8,756 bases of DNA from Desulfuromonadaceae bacterium (GTDB taxonomy: Bacteria; Desulfobacterota; Desulfuromonadia; Geobacterales; Pseudopelobacteraceae), in assembly GCA_028686145.1 (NCBI GenBank), contig JAQUCQ010000126.1, forward strand, positions 1 through 8,756, written 5' to 3'. Every line of letters begins with the position of its first letter. The first letter of the stretch is position 1. The notes under the pieces are model-generated. The model was not told where the DNA came from, made no database searches, and was given only the letters and a program-made list of their open reading frames with translations. Below, in pieces: positions 1 through 5,509 of the stretch. A program made the translations under genes and the position numbers.

Positions 1-221
1 GAACCGTGACTTGTTAAATCAACCTTTTTGCCAGCTTTTAGAGCTTCTGTAATTGTCTCAATAAATGAAATAAAGGCTTTCTCAGCAGCATCAGTCCATT
101 CAACGGCATGATTATAACGGATAATCTCTTCAGTGTTGATTTTTCTTCCATATGGTAAAATTTCTGATGCATCAAGAAGTTCATGCAATGAATCCAGCAA
201 ATTAATTTCCAACAATATCAT
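1..221 (-). CDS. Partial AT-rich gene, possibly HU-like DNA-binding protein with N-terminal extension
   Basis: The reading frame opens at an ATG (221 to 219) preceded by a very good Shine-Dalgarno (AAGGAG, 8 bases upstream) and stays open for 73 codons to the window edge, so the C-terminus is missing. About 26 N-terminal residues (MILLEINLLDSLHELLDAS...) precede a stretch that can be laid over the first two helices and first strand of HU/IHF proteins: INTEEII, then DAAEKAF, then FIETITEALKAGKKVDL. HU proteins usually start directly at that first helix, so the extension would be unusual, and the residues after the strand (TSHGS) replace the usual GFG. I base the HU idea on this alignment by eye only. 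The visible part may simply be an unknown helical protein. Codon use is much more AT-rich than in the following genes, suggesting separate ancestry. It diverges from the barrel gene at 434. Confidence 0.6.
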   Translation of the reverse strand, partial: MILLEINLLDSLHELLDASEILPYGRKINTEEIIRYNHAVEWTDAAEKAFISFIETITEALKAGKKVDLTSHG

Positions 222-433
222 GTAAAATGCTCCTTAAGAATGGAAGAGTTTCCTACCACAGATATGACAAATCGGTCAAGCAGGATAACACTTTATAATA
301 CTTTGACGGACATGCGATGATACTTGAATCACAATCACCTGAACACTGTTCTATACGGCCCTTGGCGGTGCTGCTTTGTCAGCGATATTAAATCGCTTCA
401 TGAATTTCGACGTTCACTCTGAAGGAGAATGAC
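222..433. other. Divergent intergenic region
   Basis: These 212 bases separate two divergently transcribed genes and must hold the promoters of both. A TATAAT-like hexamer lies at 294-299 but has no convincing -35 partner on either strand. A perfect small hairpin (AGCGAT at 381-386, ATCGCT at 392-397, loop ATTAA) sits about 37 bases before the barrel gene start and could be an operator or a leader structure. No promoter can be assigned with confidence. Confidence 0.4.
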
Positions 434-1246
434 ATGCAACGAAGAAAAATTGACTGCCTCATCCGATTTAAGAAAACGAGTTTTCTTTTCATGGTCTTGG
501 CTTTGCTTGCTCCGCCTACCGTATGGGCAGGCCCACCATTTATAACCGACGACCCCGAGCCGGTCGAGTACCGGCATGGCGAATTTTATATCTCCTCCAT
601 ATACGCAAACAACAAGGACGGAAAGACAGGAACTGCTCCCCATTTCGAAGGTAACTACGGAGTTGTCCCAGATGTTCAATTACATCTTCTTCTTCCGCTT
701 GCCTATGTCCATCCTAATGGTGGGCCAACCTCTTATGGCATTGGTGACACTGAGGTAGGGGTAAAGTACCGCTTTATCAATGAGGGCGGTACAAGTCCTC
801 AGGTAGGCATCTTTCCCCTCGTCGAAATTCCCACAGGCGACTCCAAAAGTGGCCTTGGAGGGGGACATGTACCGGTATTCCTGCCGATTTGGGTACAGAA
901 AAGTTGGGAACCTTGGACTACCTATGGCGGTGGCGGTTACTGGGTCAATCCAGGCAAAGGAAACAAGAACTTTTGGCAACTTGGCTGGCTGGTGCAACGT
1001 GATGTTACTAAGACTCTCACCTTGGGAGCGGAAATCTTCTACTTTGGCAAGGAATCTGCCTACGGGCGTGACCGAACTGGTTACAACTTTGGCGGAATAA
1101 TCAATTTGACGGAAGAGCACCATATTCTTGTTTCGGCAGGAAGTGACATCGTGGGAGATAACAGATTTTCGGCCTATCTTGGGTATCAATGGACATTCGG
1201 GCCTCATAGCCATGGTCCGTTGCGTATTCTAAAAAACGGGTCATGA
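434..1246 (+). CDS. MetA-type outer-membrane beta-barrel protein
   Basis: The 270-residue product resembles the Phenol_MetA_deg family of putative outer-membrane channels, first noted beside phenol-degradation genes and often of unknown substrate. Residues 1-32 form a Sec signal peptide (basic start, hydrophobic run FLFMVLALLAPPTVWA, cleavage after VWA). The mature protein opens with the family's typical GPPFITDDPEPVEYRHGEF stretch. Alternating aromatic strands follow, such as GIGDTEVGVKYRF, QVGIFPLVEIPTGD and a final FSAYLGYQWTFGP strand. The ATG is supported by AAGGAG six bases upstream. Length fits the family and no damage is visible, so the gene is probably functional. It appears to be transcribed alone: the next material downstream is convergent gene debris. 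The family match is by pattern, and the transported compound cannot be inferred. Confidence 0.8.
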   Translation: MQRRKIDCLIRFKKTSFLFMVLALLAPPTVWAGPPFITDDPEPVEYRHGEFYISSIYANNKDGKTGTAPHFEGNYGVVPDVQLHLLLPLAYVHPNGGPTSYGIGDTEVGVKYRFINEGGTSPQVGIFPLVEIPTGDSKSGLGGGHVPVFLPIWVQKSWEPWTTYGGGGYWVNPGKGNKNFWQLGWLVQRDVTKTLTLGAEIFYFGKESAYGRDRTGYNFGGIINLTEEHHILVSAGSDIVGDNRFSAYLGYQWTFGPHSHGPLRILKNGS

Positions 1247-1265
1247 GCCAATTTTTGCTATTGGC
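1247..1265 (+). terminator. Weak hairpin after the barrel gene
   Basis: A perfect six-base stem (GCCAAT at 1247-1252, ATTGGC at 1260-1265, loop TTTTGCT) begins directly after the stop codon of the barrel gene. No T-run follows, so it is not a standard intrinsic terminator. It may only protect the transcript end or be chance. Confidence 0.25.
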
Positions 1266-1305
1266 AATGAGATGATGCAAATCCTCAAAGTGTTAATTCC
1301 CCCAA

Positions 1306-1671
1306 CTAATCGATATCACCATCATTCAAAATGCCAAACCGAATATTGTCTTTTCCTGCTTTCTTTACTTCATACATTAAGCCGTCAGCTTTTGACATGA
1401 CTTCACTAAATTCACATGAACCACAATTACTGGTGACAACACCTACGCTGAAACTAATCGGCCAGTTATTCTGTTTTGCCAACTGACAGAGTTCTTCTCG
1501 TACTTTTTGCATTACAACCTGTACCGCTTCATTGTCAGTTGCAGGTAGAAAAACTGTAAATTCATCCCCGCCAACACGTGCAACAACATCAGTTTTACGG
1601 AGATGCTTAACAAGAGTGGCAGTCACAGCCTTTAGCAGCTCATCGATTTCCTCTTGCGCATTCGCCTCAGC
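1306..1671 (-). pseudogene. 3' fragment of a GGDEF (diguanylate cyclase) gene
   Basis: This frame encodes the second half of a GGDEF domain, the c-di-GMP synthesising module. The signature GGDEF follows an RxxD inhibitory site (RKTD) at the normal spacing of five residues, and the later conserved blocks are present (PISFSVGVV, then SKADGLMYEVKKAGKDNI). The C-terminus looks natural. Missing are the first half of the domain, with the metal-binding aspartate and DxxxFK..N region, and any sensor domain. The frame is open to 1689, but recognisable homology stops around ELLKAV near 1650. A GTG at 1626 could start translation, yet the product would lack part of the active site. Upstream the sequence switches directly into a PPK2 fragment on the other strand, so this is a recombination remnant and probably not a working cyclase. 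Confidence 0.8.
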
Positions 1672-1679
1672 GTGGCCAG

Positions 1680-1815
1680 GACGCGATCTTCAAACGCTCC
1701 CACTACGAGGATGTGTTGGTCAGCCGTGTTAACAACCTCGTCCCGAAGAAGGTCTGGTCGAAGCGCTATGACCTGATCAATGTATTCGAAAAAAACCTGG
1801 TTGACAACCGCTTGT
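1680..1815 (+). pseudogene. Internal fragment of a PPK2-family polyphosphate kinase
   Basis: On the plus strand the frame reads AIFKRSHYEDVLVSRVNN, then LVPKKVWSKRYDLINVFEKN, then LVDN. This closely follows the central block of PPK2-type polyphosphate:nucleotide phosphotransferases (family form about IFNRSHYEDVLVVRVH..LVP..VW..RYDQIN.FE..L..NG). That match is strong enough to identify the piece. Everything before it (Walker A, GKDGAGKGG-like) and after it (ILKFFLHISKDEQ-like) is absent. The frame runs on into unrelated residues and stops at 1863-1865. It has no start codon or ribosome site and lies between GGDEF and GNAT pieces that read the other way. It is a dead fragment of about 45 codons. 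The open minus-strand frame of 98 codons over the same bases is largely its shadow plus the GNAT remnant. Confidence 0.75.
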
Positions 1816-2010
1816 CCCTGATACGCGAGAATGACGCAAGCATCAGGTTCCTCGGCATAATGTGAGGTATGGATACTCTGGAAAGATCTCGATACGGAGC
1901 GTCGCCACATTCTCCAGTATATCTGCAATCGCAGTCCCGGTCAGCAATCGCTCGCTAATTTCCATGCTGCCGTTCATATAGAGCCCCTCTACTGGCACCT
2001 GATTGTTCAA
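1809..2010 (-). pseudogene. 5' fragment of a GNAT acetyltransferase gene with an internal deletion
   Basis: The minus strand reads LLTGTAIADILENVATLRIE followed by IFPEYPYL, the N-terminal helix region typical of a GNAT subfamily (about ..LA.LRI.VF.EFPYLY). The frame then breaks near 1868, and the adjacent frame continues AEEPDACVILAYQGQAVV, the next strand of the same fold. The roughly 15-20 residues usually between these blocks are missing, so a small deletion also shifted the frame. After AVV the sequence passes into the PPK2 fragment, so the acetyl-CoA binding half is gone. The start may be TTG at 2010 (GGAG eight bases upstream) or ATG at 1977. It lies about 30 bases after the AraC remnant stop, so the two may once have formed an operon. 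Confidence 0.6.
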
Positions 2011-2042
2011 GTTAGTGACTCCGTTCTTTTCACTGTTATCTA

Positions 2043-2111
2043 CTACTCAGCAGACAACTGACGGAGTTTAGTAATGTCCCGTAACGGCGGAGCACCGAAC
2101 ATGCGGTTACT
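2043..2111 (-). pseudogene. C-terminal remnant of an AraC-family regulator
   Basis: These 22 codons plus a TAG stop encode SNRMFGAPPLRDI then TKLRQLSAE. This is the end of the second helix-turn-helix and tail of an AraC-family regulator. The piece is closely similar to the tail of the AraC pseudogene at 6142-6867 (YNRMFGAPPLRDI, IHLRQLATA), and the DNA is also similar (ATGTCCCGTAACGG shared on the plus strand). Upstream of the serine codon the frame is unrelated and soon hits a stop, so everything before the tail has been lost. It precedes the GNAT fragment in the same orientation. Confidence 0.7.
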
Positions 2112-2293
2112 GGAAGAAGTTTAATACTGGATGCAAATAATCGGCGTTACAAACCATTTGCTAAAGTTTTGAATTGATGCAATCTTATGGGCGCTGTCTT
2201 GTGGACGCTTTCCGGATTGCGTGAGGCTAACAAACCGGGGTGGATGAACAGGAGAAGAAAACGCATGCTGAAAATGGAGTTGCAAGCACAACA
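2112..2293. other. Leader region of the polysaccharide operon
   Basis: This region must contain the promoter of the GT2 operon, but no good sigma-70 hexamer pair is visible and nothing matches a c-di-GMP riboswitch. A short frame, ATG at 2265 to TAA at 2307-2309 (14 codons), has AGGAG ten bases upstream and overlaps the likely synthase start. It may be a leader peptide or chance. Confidence 0.3.
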
Positions 2294-3613
2294 ATGTACA
2301 TATATGTAAGAGTAAAATTCACCCTGGCGCTTATCCTGTCTGGCTTCTGGACACTCGCCTCCATCTACTTGGCAATCCCGTGGTATCATGGATTATCAGC
2401 CGTGCTGTACCAACCTCAGCCAGAATTAATCGTTCTGGGGCTCGCCATAATCCCAGGATGGGGCATGTCCTTCATGATCTTCTCCCTTCTCCTAGACCGG
2501 CGTCCCAAATACGTTGAAAAGCCGTTTGACGCCCCTCCATTGACTTTACTCGTTGCTGCCTACAATGAAGAAAATACGATCTTTGATACGCTCATGTCTG
2601 TCCACGCCCAGCAGTATCCGGCACATGTGCGGGTAGTGGTAATTGACGACGGGTCAACAGATCAGACCGCAGAGAGGGTTCTGGAGTTCATCCAGCAGCA
2701 CCCCGCAAATAACAAATGCTTTGAGCTGATCCGTCATCCGGAAAACAGGTGCAAGGCAGCCGCACTTTGCACAGGATTGGATACAGTGACTACTGATTTA
2801 GTCATCACCATAGACGCGGACTCTTACCTGTACGATAAAGCCATTGAAAATATCACGAGAAACATCGTTCTTGGTCCGAAACAGACGGCCGCAGTGGCAG
2901 GAAACGTCTTAGTCCGCAATTCCCGTAAAAATCTGATGACCAATCTCCAGGAATGGGACTATTTTCATGGTATTGCGGTCATAAAACGGGTTCAATCTCT
3001 CTATCAGGGGACCCTTGTGGCGCAGGGAGCCTTCTCAATTTATCGGACCAACGCAGTAAAACTCCTTGAAGGCTGGCCACCCAAGATCGGTGAAGACATC
3101 GTTCTTACTTGGGGACTTCGAGACATGGGATATAGGATCGGCTATGCCGAAAACGCCTTCTGTTTCACCATGGTTCCAGAGACCTTCCGACAGTTTTTTC
3201 GGCAGAGAAAGCGCTGGTCACGAGGCCTTATCGAGGCATTCAAATCATATCCATCTACCTTGGTTAAGGTAAAGATGAATTCTCCCTTTATCTGGTATAA
3301 CCTCTTATTCCCGTTAATTGACAGCGCCTACCTGCTCTTCTTCCTGCCAGGGCTGATCGCCGCTATTTTTTTCCATAACTATCTAATCGTCGGTATGATG
3401 ACGGTTCTGCTCCTACCACTTGCATTCATTGCAAATGGACTTTTCTACTGGAAGCAGAGAAAGTTGTTCTCGGATTATGGGCTTAAGGTGAGGATGAATT
3501 TTCTGGGTTTTTTTGTTTATCTTCTCTGCTACCAGGCAATCATGGCTCCGGCGACGGTTATGGGATATCTGAGCGAGATTCTAAACTTGGCAAAAAAATG
3601 GGGGACCAAATAA
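2294..3613 (+). CDS. Membrane GT2 polysaccharide synthase (PgaC/YaiP-like)
   Basis: This is a processive-type family 2 glycosyltransferase that should polymerise a sugar at the inner membrane from a nucleotide-sugar donor. Counting from the upstream GTG (2240), two membrane segments (about 26-50 and 62-86) precede the cytosolic catalytic domain. Motifs are in order: VAAYNEE, DDGST (136-140), IDADS with the DxD aspartates 192/194, GED (284-286, catalytic base region) and QRKRW (322-326, the Q..RW motif). Three C-terminal membrane segments follow (about 352-378, 382-404, 420-447). All key residues are present and length fits PgaC/IcaA/YaiP-type synthases. Start choice is open: ATG 2294 has GGAG 14 bases away, while the in-frame GTG 2240 adds 18 hydrophilic residues but has no clear ribosome site. 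The stop codon overlaps the next gene's ATG. The sugar is unknown, and no deacetylase is seen nearby. Confidence 0.85.
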   Translation: MYIYVRVKFTLALILSGFWTLASIYLAIPWYHGLSAVLYQPQPELIVLGLAIIPGWGMSFMIFSLLLDRRPKYVEKPFDAPPLTLLVAAYNEENTIFDTLMSVHAQQYPAHVRVVVIDDGSTDQTAERVLEFIQQHPANNKCFELIRHPENRCKAAALCTGLDTVTTDLVITIDADSYLYDKAIENITRNIVLGPKQTAAVAGNVLVRNSRKNLMTNLQEWDYFHGIAVIKRVQSLYQGTLVAQGAFSIYRTNAVKLLEGWPPKIGEDIVLTWGLRDMGYRIGYAENAFCFTMVPETFRQFFRQRKRWSRGLIEAFKSYPSTLVKVKMNSPFIWYNLLFPLIDSAYLLFFLPGLIAAIFFHNYLIVGMMTVLLLPLAFIANGLFYWKQRKLFSDYGLKVRMNFLGFFVYLLCYQAIMAPATVMGYLSEILNLAKKWGTK

Positions 3614-4494
3614 TGAGACTGATCCTTTTATCGGCGGCACTGATGCTGCTTACCCCACCATGCTCTTATGCATGGCAGCAACATGATCTTGAGGCCAGAT
3701 CAGAAAACTTCAACGACAGCGATAGCACACACAGCTTTGTTTTCGACCAAACCTTTCACTGGAAAGACAAGAACACTAAGATTGGCTTTGGTGCTACCGA
3801 GACTGTTATCAAAGAATCTGGGGCTAGCAGGTCCTTCGCTGGGGGGGTGCTAGAAGGGTACAAAAAGCTGGACAATCTCGATTTTACGGGAAAGCTGAAA
3901 CTTCTAGCTTGGAATGATGAATTCAAAACACCGCTGACTTTAGGGTCATCCCAGACCTTAGGGCAGTTCCGGCTGGAAGAGAGCATCAATTATAACACCA
4001 TCGACTCGGTGAAGGCCTACGATGCAAAAATTGACTACTGGTCCGCGGGTGGTTCTTTGGATTGGGAACTTGTGAAGAACTTCACCATAACCGGCGGTTA
4101 CTGGCGCCGCTGGTCGTCCGACAACAACAGCCGTGAGCTTTATGTCGGGCGAGCAATCTATAGCTTAACCGACAATTTCCACGTCCAATACCGATACCGA
4201 GGGATTAAAAACAGTGAGAGAGTGCAGGAGTATTACAGTCCAAAATCCTTTGACCAGCACACACTGCTCTTTGGTTACGCAGATTCGTTTTTCGACAAAC
4301 TCAGGCTGAAATTATGGGTTGGCCCCGTCTCCCAGGATGATGGGTTCGAGACAAACGTCGGAGCTCTCGAAAACATACGTATTACGTGGAGGGTCGACGA
4401 CCACTGGATGATCGCAGCTCACTCCGAAGCAAACCAAGTCGGTTCAGGTTACAACTACATCTATTCCACTATTGGCATCACCTACGACTTCTAG
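3613..4494 (+). CDS. Outer-membrane beta-barrel protein paired with the synthase (YaiO/PgaA-barrel-like)
   Basis: The ATG shares its A with the TAA of the synthase gene (TAATG), so translation is probably coupled. An in-frame ATG at 3598 would place five residues before the signal peptide and is less likely. From 3613 the protein has 293 residues: a clean signal peptide (MRLILLSAALMLLTPPCSYA, cleavage before WQQHD), then many alternating strands rich in aromatic residues (for example GGYWRRWSSDNNSRELYVGR, FHVQYRYRGIKNSE) and a C-terminal phenylalanine (GITYDF) as recognised by the BAM machinery. The pattern recalls the YaiO barrel domain or the C-terminal barrel of PgaA, which exports poly-GlcNAc. 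Unlike PgaA there is no TPR domain. With the synthase it likely forms a minimal make-and-export pair for a surface polysaccharide. The outer-membrane location is well supported; the exporter role is inferred. Confidence 0.75.
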   Translation: MRLILLSAALMLLTPPCSYAWQQHDLEARSENFNDSDSTHSFVFDQTFHWKDKNTKIGFGATETVIKESGASRSFAGGVLEGYKKLDNLDFTGKLKLLAWNDEFKTPLTLGSSQTLGQFRLEESINYNTIDSVKAYDAKIDYWSAGGSLDWELVKNFTITGGYWRRWSSDNNSRELYVGRAIYSLTDNFHVQYRYRGIKNSERVQEYYSPKSFDQHTLLFGYADSFFDKLRLKLWVGPVSQDDGFETNVGALENIRITWRVDDHWMIAAHSEANQVGSGYNYIYSTIGITYDF

Positions 4495-4719
4495 CTCGCA
4501 GGTTTATGATCAAGGTTAAGCTTAGAGTGAATGTTTTCTAACCAACCTTACCATGACGTGGTCAAGTAATAATGGACATTTTGCTAAGCCACTTTTCTCT
4601 GATGATATGTATCCTCATATTCTCTGGGGCTGATATACTGTGAACCGGATTTGGTCTTTGACCCTTATAGGCGCCGAAGCTGACCCACCTGCCTCTTATA
4701 ACATACCGATATTACGTTA
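4495..4719. other. Gene-free stretch after the polysaccharide operon
   Basis: I see no coding frame, RNA gene or intrinsic terminator in these 225 bases. Frames are short on both strands and no family motif is recognisable. It probably contains degraded coding sequence belonging to the polymerase remnant that follows, but nothing shows this directly. Confidence 0.35.
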
Positions 4720-5011
4720 ATGAGTGGTCAATCTGGACGCCGATTGGGGGTCGAAGTTAGAAATCGATTGACACATATTGGAGTAAATGATGAGAAAGCG
4801 GTACGTTACAATTATTCACGGCAATTATCGCTGTTTCCGAAAGAGCGCCGTAAAACAGAATATGGTTCGTGCTATGGATATGGTGAACGACCAATTTGGG
4901 GACCTCACAGTGACTTCAAGGAGTTTATTATCGACCGAGGAAAAAGGAAGTCATGTCATCTCTCCAGCGTGGCGACCTGAGGGAATCCATAATGTTGATG
5001 GCAGTGATTGA
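4720..5011 (+). pseudogene. 3' remnant of a Y-family (DinB/Pol IV-like) DNA polymerase gene, frameshifted
   Basis: Two plus-strand frames join into one family-like tail. The first reads GRRLGVEV, then RQLSLFPKERRKTE. The second, one base out of phase, reads NMVRAMDMVNDQFGDLTVTS, then SLLSTEEKGSHVISPAWRPE and ends at a TGA. Together they resemble the end of the little-finger domain and C-terminus of DinB-type translesion polymerases (RLLGVSVS.., QLSLF, ..AMD.IN..FG..TV, HVISPAWRPEG). Removing one base in ACAGAATATGGTT (about 4857-4869) would restore the frame as RRKTEMVRAMD. The catalytic palm and fingers, about 300 residues, are absent. A GGAG before ATG 4790 could let the last piece be translated alone, but no function is expected. 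The family call is from motif memory and is moderately sure. Confidence 0.55.
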
Positions 5012-5025
5012 ATTTAACCGCAAAA

Positions 5026-5063
5026 CATTACCGAATCATTACCCAACAGCCCCGAACATTACC
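5026..5063 (+). repeat. Three CATTACC heptamers
   Basis: CATTACC occurs at 5026-5032, 5037-5043 and 5057-5063, on the same strand, spaced 11 and 20 bases. This could be a recombinase arm-type or other protein-binding repeat next to the presumed attachment site, or a chance repetition. The spacing is about one and two helical turns. Confidence 0.2.
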
Positions 5064-5173
5064 CTACAAATCTGAACAAATCCGGACTAACGGAAAAGCG
5101 AGATTCAGAATGCTTTAAATGAATCTAGATACTTACATTTGATGTGGAGCTTGTGAATCAACCGTTTCATGCT

Positions 5174-5196
5174 TTCGAATCCCGTTTCCCGCTCCA
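5174..5196 (+). tRNA. 3' remnant of tRNA-Gly(GCC), likely attachment-site copy
   Basis: The 23 bases from the T-loop (TTCGAATC) through CGTTTCCCGCTCCA match the 3' end of bacterial tRNA-Gly(GCC). They cover the T-loop, the 3' side of the T-stem, the acceptor strand TTCCCGC, discriminator T and encoded CCA. The partner acceptor strand GCGGGAA and the D and anticodon arms are not found upstream, and the bases before the T-loop do not pair with the T-stem. It is therefore not a functional tRNA. A short 3' tRNA copy with its terminator is what tyrosine-recombinase integration leaves at the far end of an element. The element would then lie to the left, with the intact tRNA-Gly outside this window. 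Confidence 0.7.
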
Positions 5197-5206
5197 AAAA
5201 ATACAC

Positions 5207-5238
5207 GGGCCAGGTCTAGTACCTGGTCCTTATTTTTT
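5207..5238 (+). terminator. Rho-independent terminator behind the tRNA-Gly remnant
   Basis: A nine-base stem (GGGCCAGGT at 5207-5215, ACCTGGTCC at 5221-5229, one G-U pair, loop CTAGT) is followed by TTATTTTTT. Six A's lie just before the stem (5196-5201), so it may also act on minus-strand transcripts arriving from the AraC/PfpI cluster. It most likely began as the terminator of the tRNA-Gly gene. Confidence 0.85.
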
Positions 5239-5303
5239 GCGGCTTTATGGCTATTTCTAGATCACCTTTGTCACCCCCCCCAAACTATTTCACGCTACAG
5301 TAG

Positions 5304-5420
5304 TCATGCTTGTGCCTTATCTGTGCAATAACATTTTTGTGACGCTATATCTACACGATGGGTAATAACAACAGTAGTGCCTTCTTTCGTTGTATTGATA
5401 GAGTCAATTTCATTCGTCAA
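5304..5420 (-). pseudogene. Truncated gene start resembling an antibiotic biosynthesis monooxygenase (ABM) protein
   Basis: A TTG at 5420 has an excellent ribosome site (GGAGGTGAT, about seven bases away) and opens 38 codons: MTNEIDSINTTKEGTTVVIT, then HRVDIASQKC.... The EGTTVVITHRV stretch resembles the first strand of ABM-domain proteins (about PVTVVI.RRV.PG.E..FE.WL), small heme-free monooxygenases. After HRV the similarity ends and a stop follows. The gene was probably cut here and joined to unrelated DNA. It sits about 90 bases after the DJ-1/PfpI gene on the same strand and could be the third member of that operon. The family assignment rests on about ten residues and is tentative; the ribosome site is the stronger evidence that a gene began here. 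Confidence 0.45.
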
Positions 5421-5509
5421 AATATCACCTCCCAATGCGCTGAAAATATTACTACGCCAAACGTCGTGGAAGAACACCCGCCAGCTTTTGGGCAGGAGTT
5501 TCTTTCTGA

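Noticed and set aside
680..1213. 177-codon minus-strand frame opposite the MetA-type barrel gene
   Set aside because: It is fully antisense to a well-supported gene with signal peptide and ribosome site, and shows no family motif.
1632..1928. 98-codon minus-strand frame as a real hypothetical protein
   Set aside because: Its first half overlaps the GNAT remnant partly out of frame and its second half is antisense to the PPK2 block. It looks like a chimera created by the junctions.
2112..2293. A c-di-GMP riboswitch before the synthase operon
   Set aside because: I looked for the conserved core and stems because of the GGDEF fragment nearby, but found no match.
5100..5196. A complete tRNA gene ending at 5196
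   Set aside because: No acceptor 5' strand, D-arm or anticodon arm can be found upstream, and the bases before the T-loop do not pair.
5274..5281. Run of eight C's as a phase-variable tract
   Set aside because: It lies outside any intact gene or clear promoter, so a switching role has nothing to act on. It may also be prone to sequencing error.
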